This document shows, piece after piece, positions 45,548-53,190 of a stretch of 64,000 nt of DNA. Position numbers and translations under genes: made by a program. The stretch comes from an uncultured Gellertiella sp. (GTDB lineage: Bacteria > Pseudomonadota > Alphaproteobacteria > Rhizobiales > Rhizobiaceae): positions 744,001-808,000 of the forward strand of contig NZ_OY735139.1 of NCBI RefSeq assembly GCF_963457605.1, read 5' to 3'. Positions within the stretch are counted from its first letter, which is position 1. Each line of letters starts with the position of its first letter. Under the pieces are notes generated by a model that worked only from the letters and a program-made list of their open reading frames with translations, searched no databases and was not told the origin of the DNA.

Positions 45548-46426
45548 ATGACGGTACCTCCCTCGCAACCGCTCTTGAACCGGAAAAAGCTGCTCGACTG
45601 GGCGGGCGTCACGCCCTTCATCCTGTTTTCGGTGATGTTCCTGCTGGCCCCGACGCTCTATCTCGTCACCGGCGCGTTTCTCAACGCCGACGGCCATCTG
45701 ACCTTTGAAAACATCCTCGGCCTGTTCACCCCGAAGATCCTCGCCTCCTATTCGATCAGCGTGAAGATCAGCCTCGCCTCCGCCTTCGGCGGATCGCTGA
45801 TCGGCTTCTTCCTCGCCTGGGCGGTGGTGCTGGGCGGATTGCCGGGCTGGATCCGCTCCGGCCTGCTGACCTTTTCCGGCGTCGCCTCGAACTTTGCCGG
45901 CGTGCCGCTCGCCTTTGCCTTTCTCGCCACGCTTGGCCGCACCGGCCTGGTCACCATCCTCTTGCGCGACTGGTTCGGCTTCAATCTCTACGCGACCGGC
46001 TTCAATCTCCTGAGCTTCCTCGGCCTGACGCTGACCTACATGTATTTCCAGATCCCGCTGATGGTGCTGATCATCACGCCGGCCCTCGACGGGCTGAAGA
46101 AGGAATGGCGTGAGGCGGCGGAAATACTCGGCGCCAACAATGTCCAGTACTGGACGCGGGTGGTGATGCCGATCCTGTTTCCGAGCATTCTCGGCACCTT
46201 CCTGCTGCTGTTTGCCAATTCCTTCGGGGCAATCGCCACCGCGATCTCGCTGACCGGCAGCACCTTCAACATCGTGCCGATCCAGCTTTACGCCCAGATC
46301 CGTGGCGACGTGCTGCACAATGCCAATCTCGGCTATGCGCTGGCACTCGGCATGATCATCATCACCGGCCTGTCCAACCTTGTCTATATCTGGATGCGCA
46401 TGCGCGCCGAACGGTGGCAGAAATGA
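45548..46426 (+). CDS. ABC transporter permease (PotB-like)
   Basis: A 292-residue BPD_transp_1 membrane protein with six hydrophobic helices. The EAA loop EWREAAEILGANNVQYWTRV contacts the ATPase. It overlaps the second permease gene by four bases (ATGA). With its partner it would form the heterodimeric membrane channel of an importer of the spermidine/putrescine/2-aminoethylphosphonate class. Confidence 0.92.
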   Translation: MTVPPSQPLLNRKKLLDWAGVTPFILFSVMFLLAPTLYLVTGAFLNADGHLTFENILGLFTPKILASYSISVKISLASAFGGSLIGFFLAWAVVLGGLPGWIRSGLLTFSGVASNFAGVPLAFAFLATLGRTGLVTILLRDWFGFNLYATGFNLLSFLGLTLTYMYFQIPLMVLIITPALDGLKKEWREAAEILGANNVQYWTRVVMPILFPSILGTFLLLFANSFGAIATAISLTGSTFNIVPIQLYAQIRGDVLHNANLGYALALGMIIITGLSNLVYIWMRMRAERWQK

Positions 46427-47211
46427 AGAAAAACACCCTTGGAGCCTGGGCCATCATCCTGTTCGGCGCCTCCTATTTCGTCCTGCCGCTGATCGCGACC
46501 TTCGAATTCTCGATGCGGATGCGGCGTGGCGAATACAGTTTCGATGCCTACCGCTCGGTGTTTTCCGACGTGCAGTTCCGCGATTCCTTCAGCTATTCGA
46601 TCCTGATGGCGGTTCTGACCATCCTGTTCGGCATGCTGCTTGTGGTGCCGACCGCCTACTGGGTGCGGCTGCGGCTGCCGCAGTTCCGTCCGGTGGTGGA
46701 ATTCGTGACGCTGCTGCCGCTGGTCATTCCAGCCATCGTGCTGGTCTTCGGCTATCTCCGGATCTACAATTCCTCCTCGCTGATCCCCTTTACCGGCTCG
46801 GCACGCGGCACCGACCTGCTGCTGCTGTTTTCCTTCATGACGCTGTCCCTGCCCTACATGTACCGCTCGGTCGATACCGCGATGCGGACCATCGATGTCA
46901 ACACCCTGACGGAAGCCGCCCAGAGCCTTGGCGCGCCCTGGCGCACCATCCTGTTTCGCTGCATATTCCCGAATGTGATGAGCGGCGTGCTGTCCGGGGC
47001 CTTCATCACCTTTGCCATCGTCATCGGCGAGTTCACCATGCCCTCGCTGCTGAACCGCCCGGCCTTCGGCCCCTACCTGCAACTGATCGGCGCCAACCGG
47101 GCCTACGAGCCCTCGGCACTCGCCATCATTGCCTTCGCCATCACCTGGATCAGCATCGGCATCCTGCAGCTCGCATCCCGTTTCAACAAGGCCGCTCCGG
47201 CCAGGCCCTGA
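46423..47211 (+). CDS. ABC transporter permease (PotC-like)
   Basis: A 262-residue BPD_transp_1 protein with six helices; its EAA loop reads LTEAAQSLGAPWRTILFR. The start at 46423 (MKKNTLGAW) overlaps the previous stop, and the alternative ATG nine bases earlier lies inside it. It is the second half of the channel for this importer. Confidence 0.92.
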   Translation: MKKNTLGAWAIILFGASYFVLPLIATFEFSMRMRRGEYSFDAYRSVFSDVQFRDSFSYSILMAVLTILFGMLLVVPTAYWVRLRLPQFRPVVEFVTLLPLVIPAIVLVFGYLRIYNSSSLIPFTGSARGTDLLLLFSFMTLSLPYMYRSVDTAMRTIDVNTLTEAAQSLGAPWRTILFRCIFPNVMSGVLSGAFITFAIVIGEFTMPSLLNRPAFGPYLQLIGANRAYEPSALAIIAFAITWISIGILQLASRFNKAAPARP

Positions 47212-47228
47212 TTTCAAGAGATCACCCC

Positions 47229-48290
47229 ATGTCCTTTCTCGAGCTTTCCGCCATCAAGAAGAATTTCGGCTCCGTCCAGGTCGTGCATGATTTCAACATG
47301 TCGATCGAAAAGGGAGAATTCGTCTCCTTCCTCGGGCCGTCGGGCTGCGGCAAGACCACCATCCTCAGGATGATCGCCGGCTTCGAGACGCCCTCCTCCG
47401 GCACCGTGCGGATCAACAATGTCGACCAGAACACGCTGAAGCCGAACCAGCGCAATATCGGCATGGTGTTCCAGGCCTATGCGCTGTTTCCCAACATGTC
47501 GGTCTTCGACAATGTCGCCTTCGGGCTGAAGGTCGCGGGCATGGCGAGGGCCGATATCGCGGCCCGGGTGAAGGAGATGCTGGGGCTGATCAAGCTCGAC
47601 CATCTCGCCGAGCGCTATCCCTACCAGATGTCTGGCGGCCAGCAGCAGCGCGTGGCGCTCGCCCGGGCGCTGGCGGTCAAGCCGCAGGTGCTGCTGCTCG
47701 ACGAACCGCTTTCGGCGCTCGATGCCAAAATCCGCGTGTCGCTGCGCGAGGAAATCCGGCTGATCCAGCGCCAGCTCGGCATCACCACCGTCTTCGTCAC
47801 CCATGACCAGGAAGAGGCCCTGTCGATTTCCGACCGGATCGTGGTGATGAATGCCGGGCGCGCCGACCAGATCGGCACGCCGTCTGATATCTACAACAAG
47901 CCCGCCACCCGCTTCGTCGCCTCCTTCGTCGGCACGCTGAACCTGATCGACGGCACGGTGGAAGATCCCGCCGCAAACCGGGTCCGGATCGGCACCCGGT
48001 CGATCACGCTGCGCGAGCCGATCGCAGGCCTCAAGGGCGGCGACAAGGTGTCGATGGCGCTGCGCCCGGAAGCGGCTTCGCTCGCCGCATCGTCGCGCAC
48101 CGACACCGCCATACCCGGCGAGGTGATTGCCTCGAGCTTCCTCGGCTCGGTGATCCGCACCCGCCTGAAAGTCGGCGACAACGTCATTTCCTTCGACATG
48201 TTCAACGACCCCGCCGTCGTCCCCGCCAAATCCGGCGAAACCGTCACCCTCCACTTCGCCGCCCGCGACCTGCTGGTGATCCGGGATTGA
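47229..48290 (+). CDS. ABC transporter ATP-binding protein (PotA-like)
   Basis: A 353-residue importer ATPase: Walker A GPSGCGKTT (~37-45), Q-loop MVFQAYALFPNM, signature MSGGQQQRVALARAL, Walker B VLLLDEPLSALD, H-loop VFVTHDQEEAL, and a C-terminal TOBE domain (residues ~275-350). It completes the four-gene importer (binding protein, two permeases, ATPase). It converges on the GlxA-type regulator gene four bases later. Confidence 0.94.
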   Translation: MSFLELSAIKKNFGSVQVVHDFNMSIEKGEFVSFLGPSGCGKTTILRMIAGFETPSSGTVRINNVDQNTLKPNQRNIGMVFQAYALFPNMSVFDNVAFGLKVAGMARADIAARVKEMLGLIKLDHLAERYPYQMSGGQQQRVALARALAVKPQVLLLDEPLSALDAKIRVSLREEIRLIQRQLGITTVFVTHDQEEALSISDRIVVMNAGRADQIGTPSDIYNKPATRFVASFVGTLNLIDGTVEDPAANRVRIGTRSITLREPIAGLKGGDKVSMALRPEAASLAASSRTDTAIPGEVIASSFLGSVIRTRLKVGDNVISFDMFNDPAVVPAKSGETVTLHFAARDLLVIRD

Positions 48291-48294
48291 GGTC

Positions 48295-49266
48295 CTACCC
48301 CTTGCCCTGCAGGCGCTTGCGGGTTTCGCTGGCGCTTTCGCGGAAATGGGCGCGATAGGCGCGGGAGAAGGCGGAGGCGGAGTTGAAGCCGGTGGCAAGC
48401 GCTATATCGGCAAAGGCGAGACGGGTCTCGATGACCTTGCGCCGCGCCGCGTTGAGGCGAACCGCGAGATAGTGGACATGCGGGCCGACGCCGATCATCT
48501 CCTGGAACAGCGCCTGCAGATGCCGGGCGCTGACTCCCACCCTTTTTGATAGCCGCGACAGAAGCAGCGGCTGTTCGATGTTTTCTTCCATCAGCCGCAC
48601 CGCCTCGCTGACCCTGCCATCCACCATTCTGAGGCTGCCGGTCGATGGCATGGCGGTGGTTTCGGCCCGGAAGCCCGCCTGCTCGTAGATGAACAGCCGC
48701 GACACCTCGAGCGCCAGCGAATAGCCCTGCCTGCGGCGGATGATTTCCAGCATCAGGTCCAGCGTCGGCAGGGATCCGCCGGTGGTGATCCGCTTGCCGT
48801 CGATCACGTAGCGGTCGCGCACCATCTGGATCTCGGGATAGGCGCTGGCGAAATCCTCGAAATCCTCCCAGTGGGTGGTGGCCGAAAACCGGTCGAGCAG
48901 GCTTGATTCGGCCAGCAGCCAGGTACCGGATTCGATCCCCACCATCATCCTGCGGTGCCGGGCGGTCTTCGACAGCAGCATCTTCAGCTGCGAGGTCGCC
49001 GCATCCCGCCAGCTGTAGCTGGAAACCACGAACAGCGGCGCCGTCTCCTTGTCCGGGCGGAAAGGTCCGTCGACCGGAATGGGAATGCGGCTGCGGGTCT
49101 CTATCGGCTTTCCATCCGGCGAAAAGATCCGCCAGCGGTAGAGATCCATGCCCGCGCTGCGGTTGGCGGCGCGCAGCGGCTCGATCACCGAGGCGAGCAG
49201 CAGCAGATTGGTGTCCGGCACCACCAGAATGTCGATGTCGAGCGTCTCGGATGTGGTATTGAACAT
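48295..49266 (-). CDS. GlxA/CdhR-type AraC-family regulator
   Basis: A 323-residue regulator with an N-terminal DJ-1/PfpI-like amidotransferase-fold domain (residues 8-180, catalytically degenerate: MVGIESGTWLLAE in place of the nucleophile elbow) and a C-terminal double AraC helix-turn-helix (LSRLSKRVGVSARHLQALF; FADIALATGFNSASAFSRAY). This architecture is shared with the carnitine regulator CdhR and GbdR. It is divergent from the carnitine genes across 115 bases and probably activates them. The start at 49266 gives the family length; the frame extends to 49512 into the divergent gene. Confidence 0.88.
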   Translation of the reverse strand: MFNTTSETLDIDILVVPDTNLLLLASVIEPLRAANRSAGMDLYRWRIFSPDGKPIETRSRIPIPVDGPFRPDKETAPLFVVSSYSWRDAATSQLKMLLSKTARHRRMMVGIESGTWLLAESSLLDRFSATTHWEDFEDFASAYPEIQMVRDRYVIDGKRITTGGSLPTLDLMLEIIRRRQGYSLALEVSRLFIYEQAGFRAETTAMPSTGSLRMVDGRVSEAVRLMEENIEQPLLLSRLSKRVGVSARHLQALFQEMIGVGPHVHYLAVRLNAARRKVIETRLAFADIALATGFNSASAFSRAYRAHFRESASETRKRLQGKG

Positions 49267-49381
49267 CCGGTCAATATTCCTCGGACTTCCGATTTTGTCA
49301 ATTATCCCTCCGGTTTCGCAAAGCATCACGGGGTGGATTCCGACGAGATATCGCCGATCAAACCATCTGGGAGATAGTACC

Positions 49382-50284
49382 GTGCCCCTTTCCATGAACC
49401 GCGATGTATTCATCACCGCCGCCATCACCGGCGCCGGCGACACGACGTCCAAGTCCGCGCATGTGCCGATCACGCCGAAGCAGATCGCCGACAGCGCCAT
49501 CGATGCCGCCAAGGCCGGTGCAGCCGTCGTCCATTGCCACGTGCGTGACCCCGAGACCGGTGCGGCTGCCCGTGGCCTCGACCTCTACAGGGAAGTCACC
49601 GACCGCATCCGTTCGGCTGATATCGACGTGGTGCTGAACCTCACCGCCGGCATGGGCGGCGACCTGGTATTCGGCAATGTCGAAGCGCCGTTCCCGCTCA
49701 ATGAAAAGGCCACCGACATGGCCGGCGCCACCGAGCGCGTCCGGCATGTGGCCGAGTGCCTGCCGGAAATCTGCACGCTCGATTGCGGCACCATGAATTT
49801 CTCGCTCGGCGACTACGTCATGACCAACACGCCGTCGATGCTGCGTGCCATGGCCAAGATGATGACCGATCTCGGCGTGCGTCCGGAAATCGAAGCCTTC
49901 GACACCGGCCATCTCTGGTTCGCCAAGCAGCTGGTCGAAGAAGGCCTGATCGAAGATCCGGTGCTGATCCAGCTCTGCATGGGCATTCCGTGGGGTGCGC
50001 CCGATGACCTCAACACCTTCATGGCGATGGTCAACAACGTGCCGTCGAGCTGGACCTTCTCGGCCTTCTCGATCGGCCGCAACGCGCTCGCCTATCCGGC
50101 AGCAGCCGTGCTGGCCGGCGGCAATGTCCGCGTCGGCCTCGAAGACAACCTCTATATCGGCAAGGGCCAGCTCGCCACCAATGCCCAGCTGGTCGAAAAG
50201 GCCGTTGGCGTCATCGAAGGCATGGGTGCCCGCATCATCGGCCCCGCCGAAGTCCGCAAGAAGCTGAAGCTCACCAAGCGCTGA
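49382..50284 (+). CDS. BKACE-family 3-dehydrocarnitine:acetyl-CoA cleavage enzyme
   Basis: A 300-residue TIM-barrel protein of the beta-keto acid cleavage (BKACE, DUF849) family, zinc dependent; AAVVHCHVRDPETG holds the two metal histidines, and EAFDTGHLWFAKQL and IPWGAPDDLNTF are family segments. In carnitine catabolism it converts 3-dehydrocarnitine plus acetyl-CoA to acetoacetate and betainyl-CoA. The neighbouring carnitine dehydrogenase/thioesterase makes this assignment strong. A GTG start at 49382 has GGGAG eight bases upstream; an ATG at 49394 is in frame. Confidence 0.88.
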   Translation: MPLSMNRDVFITAAITGAGDTTSKSAHVPITPKQIADSAIDAAKAGAAVVHCHVRDPETGAAARGLDLYREVTDRIRSADIDVVLNLTAGMGGDLVFGNVEAPFPLNEKATDMAGATERVRHVAECLPEICTLDCGTMNFSLGDYVMTNTPSMLRAMAKMMTDLGVRPEIEAFDTGHLWFAKQLVEEGLIEDPVLIQLCMGIPWGAPDDLNTFMAMVNNVPSSWTFSAFSIGRNALAYPAAAVLAGGNVRVGLEDNLYIGKGQLATNAQLVEKAVGVIEGMGARIIGPAEVRKKLKLTKR

Positions 50285-50364
50285 TATCCAGCGGGCAGCC
50301 CCTTTCCCCCGCGCCATCGGCAGGCGGGGGAAAGGGGCAACACCTCATTTCAGGGAAAGCACCC

Positions 50365-51855
50365 ATGAACAACTCTATCAAACAGGCGGCCTGCGTTGGC
50401 GGCGGCGTTATCGGCGGCGGCTGGATCGCCCGCTTCCTGCTGGCAGGCATCGACGTCAATGTCTTCGATCCGCATCCCGAATCCGAGCGGATCGTCAATG
50501 AAGTCCTGACCAATGCACGCCGTGCCTATGGCATGCTGACCCAGGCACCGCTGCCGAAGGAAGGCAAGCTCACCTTCTGCAAGAGCCTTGAAGAGGCCGT
50601 CAAGGATGCTGACTGGATTCAGGAATCCGTTCCGGAACGCCTCGACCTGAAGCGCGGCGTGCTGAACAAGATCGACGCTGCCGCCCGTCCGGATGCGCTG
50701 ATCGGCTCCTCCACCTCGGGCCTGATGCCATCCGACCTGCAGGCCGAGATGAAGCATCCCGAGCGGCTGTTCGTCGCCCATCCCTATAACCCCGTCTACC
50801 TGCTGCCGCTCGCCGAACTCGTTGGCGGCACCAAGACCGCCCGGGCAACGCTCGACGCCGCCAAGGCGAAGCTCGCCCCCATCGGCATGAAGGGCGTGAT
50901 CATCGCCAAGGAAATCGAAGCCTTTGTCGGTGACCGCCTGCTCGAAGCCGTCTGGCGCGAAGGCCTGTGGCTGATCAAGGACGATATCTGCGATACCGAA
51001 ACCCTTGACGACGTGATCCGCTATTCCTTCGGCATCCGCTGGGCGCAGATGGGCATGTTCGAAACCTACCGCATCGCCGGTGGCGAAGCCGGTATGCGCC
51101 ACTTCCTCGCCCAGTTCGGCCCGTGCCTGTCCTGGCCGTGGACCAAGCTGACCGATGTCGTCGATCTCAACGACGAGCTGGTGGGCAAGATCGCCGACCA
51201 GTCCGACGCCCAGTCGGGTGCCCGTGGCATCCGCGAGCTGGAGCGCATCCGCGACCAGAACCTGGCCGGCATCATGCAGGCGCTGAAGGCTGGCGACGAG
51301 GGCCGTGGCTGGGGTGCGGGCAAACTGCTCGCCGAATTCGAAAGCCATCTGTGGAAGCAGGCCCCGAAGCCGGTTCTCAACGTCTCGGAAGAGCCGATCC
51401 GCCTGCTCGAGGTCAACGTGCATCCGGCCTGGGTCGATTACAACGGCCACATGACCGAGCACCGCTACCTGCAGGTCTTCGGCGATACCAGCGATGCGCT
51501 GCTGCGCCTGATCGGCTCCGACCTCGACTACGTCGCCGGTGGCCACAGCTACTACACGGTCGAAACCCACATTCGCCATCTCGGCGAAGCCAAGCTCGGC
51601 CAGGCGCTCTATTCGACGACGCAGCTGCTCTCGCATGACGACAAGCGCCTGCACGTCTTCTCGCGCATCCATGATGCCGGGACCGGCGACCTGCTGGCAA
51701 CGGCGGAACAGATGCTGCTGCATGTCGACAGCAAGGCCGGCAAGTCCTGCCCCGCTGCCCCGGCCATTCTTGAAAACCTGAAGACCATCGCCGCCAGACA
51801 CGCAGGCCTCGCCACCCCTGAAGGTGCAGGCCGCAGCGTCGGGCAGAAGCGGTAA
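50365..51855 (+). CDS. lcdH: L-carnitine dehydrogenase fused to betainyl-CoA thioesterase
   Basis: A 496-residue two-enzyme fusion. Residues 1-~320 form a 3-hydroxyacyl-CoA-dehydrogenase-like unit (Rossmann GGGVIGGGWIA at 12-22; HPYNPVYLLPLAELVGG), which oxidises L-carnitine to 3-dehydrocarnitine with NAD. Residues ~350-480 are a hot-dog thioesterase (VHPAWVDYNGHMTEHRYLQV), which splits betainyl-CoA to glycine betaine and CoA. The fusion brackets the BKACE reaction encoded immediately upstream. It is described in rhizobia as the single-polypeptide CDH-TE form. Confidence 0.92.
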   Translation: MNNSIKQAACVGGGVIGGGWIARFLLAGIDVNVFDPHPESERIVNEVLTNARRAYGMLTQAPLPKEGKLTFCKSLEEAVKDADWIQESVPERLDLKRGVLNKIDAAARPDALIGSSTSGLMPSDLQAEMKHPERLFVAHPYNPVYLLPLAELVGGTKTARATLDAAKAKLAPIGMKGVIIAKEIEAFVGDRLLEAVWREGLWLIKDDICDTETLDDVIRYSFGIRWAQMGMFETYRIAGGEAGMRHFLAQFGPCLSWPWTKLTDVVDLNDELVGKIADQSDAQSGARGIRELERIRDQNLAGIMQALKAGDEGRGWGAGKLLAEFESHLWKQAPKPVLNVSEEPIRLLEVNVHPAWVDYNGHMTEHRYLQVFGDTSDALLRLIGSDLDYVAGGHSYYTVETHIRHLGEAKLGQALYSTTQLLSHDDKRLHVFSRIHDAGTGDLLATAEQMLLHVDSKAGKSCPAAPAILENLKTIAARHAGLATPEGAGRSVGQKR

Positions 51856-51930
51856 AGAGACCTCGGCGGGCCTGCCCCACCCCTTCGCGCATATCTGCAG
51901 TCTGCACTATGAGCGTCCCCCTCCCCTTCG

Positions 51931-51949
51931 CGCAAACCAGAGGTTTGCG
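51931..51949. repeat. Hairpin in the carnitine-cluster spacer
   Basis: CGCAAACC-AGA-GGTTTGCG, perfect 8-bp stem inside a 174-base spacer that also has a longer CCCCACCCC / GGGGTGGGG pairing (near 51880 and 51962). It could be a transcript-stabilising or attenuating structure between the dehydrogenase and acyl-CoA dehydrogenase genes; no T-run follows. Confidence 0.45.
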
Positions 51950-52029
51950 TTGGGACGGGGTCAGGGGTGGGGTCAGCCGCGCCGTCCCCCGGATTTCGTC
52001 CGACACACACTATTTGAAGGAAACGCAAG

Positions 52030-53190
52030 ATGCATTTCGGCTTGACTGAAGAACAGGACATGATCGTCAATACCGTGCGCACCTTCGTCGAGACGGAGCT
52101 TTATCCGCTTGAGAACGAAGTCGAGCGCACCGGGATCGTGCCGAAGGAAATCGGCATGGAAATCAAGCGCAAGAGCCTGGAACTCGGCTTTTACGCCTGC
52201 AACATGCCGCAGGATGTCGGCGGGGCCGGGCTTGACAACCTGACCTTCACGCTGGTCGAGCGCGAGCTTGGCCGCGCCTCGATGGGCCTTGCCGCCTATT
52301 TCGGCCGTCCCTCGGGCATCCTGATGGGCTGCAATGCCGAACAGCGCGAGCGCTACCTGATCCCCGCCGTCAAGGGCGAGAAATTCGATGCACTCGCCAT
52401 GACCGAGCCGGATGCTGGTTCCGACGTGCGCGGCATGAAGTGCTTTGCCAAGCCCGACGGCGGTGACTGGGTCGTCAACGGCACCAAACATTTCATCAGC
52501 CATGCCGATATCGCCGATTTCGTCATCGTCTTCATCGCCACCGGCGAAGAGCAGACGCCGCGCGGCCCGAAGAAGCTGATCACCTGCTTCCTCGTCGACC
52601 GCGGCACGCCGGGCTTTGAAATCCGCGAGGGCTATTCCTCGGTCTCCCATCGCGGCTACCACAATTGCATCCTCGACTTCACCGATTGCCGCCTGTCGTC
52701 GGCCCAGATCCTCGGCGAGCTGCACAAGGGTTTTGACCTTGCCAATGACTGGCTCTATGGCACCCGCCTGACGGTTGCCGCCTCCTGCGTCGGTCGCGCC
52801 CGCCGGGTCTTCGACCTTGCCCTTCCCTATGCGGCGGAACGCAAGCAGTTCGGCAAGGCCATCGGCGCCAACCAGGGCGTTTCCTTCAAGCTCGCCGACA
52901 TGATCACCGAGATCGACGCCGCCGACTGGCTGACCCTTGCCGGTGCCTGGCGTCTCGACCAGGGCCTGCCGTCGAACCGCGAGATTGCCTCGGCCAAGCT
53001 CTATGCCTCGGAAATGCTGGCCCGTGTCACCGACGAAGCCATCCAGATCTTCGGCGGCATGGGCCTGATGGACGATCTGCCGCTCGCCCGTTTCTGGCGC
53101 GATGCCCGCGTCGAGCGGATCTGGGACGGCACGTCGGAAATCCAGCGCCACATCATCAGCCGCGATCTCCTGCGGCCGCTCGGAGCGTAA
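52030..53190 (+). CDS. Acyl-CoA dehydrogenase, probable gamma-butyrobetainyl-CoA dehydrogenase
   Basis: A 386-residue FAD enzyme with the three ACAD domains. LAMTEPDAGSDVRGMKC is the FAD/substrate signature, and the C-terminal IFGGMGLMDDLPLARFWRDARVERIWDGTSEIQRHIISR is the second PROSITE pattern region (given here only in part by its key residues GGMG and WDGTSE). It would oxidise gamma-butyrobetainyl-CoA to crotonobetainyl-CoA. The next two genes (CoA ligase, CaiD-like hydratase) overlap by one and four bases, indicating one operon. Confidence 0.87.
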   Translation: MHFGLTEEQDMIVNTVRTFVETELYPLENEVERTGIVPKEIGMEIKRKSLELGFYACNMPQDVGGAGLDNLTFTLVERELGRASMGLAAYFGRPSGILMGCNAEQRERYLIPAVKGEKFDALAMTEPDAGSDVRGMKCFAKPDGGDWVVNGTKHFISHADIADFVIVFIATGEEQTPRGPKKLITCFLVDRGTPGFEIREGYSSVSHRGYHNCILDFTDCRLSSAQILGELHKGFDLANDWLYGTRLTVAASCVGRARRVFDLALPYAAERKQFGKAIGANQGVSFKLADMITEIDAADWLTLAGAWRLDQGLPSNREIASAKLYASEMLARVTDEAIQIFGGMGLMDDLPLARFWRDARVERIWDGTSEIQRHIISRDLLRPLGA

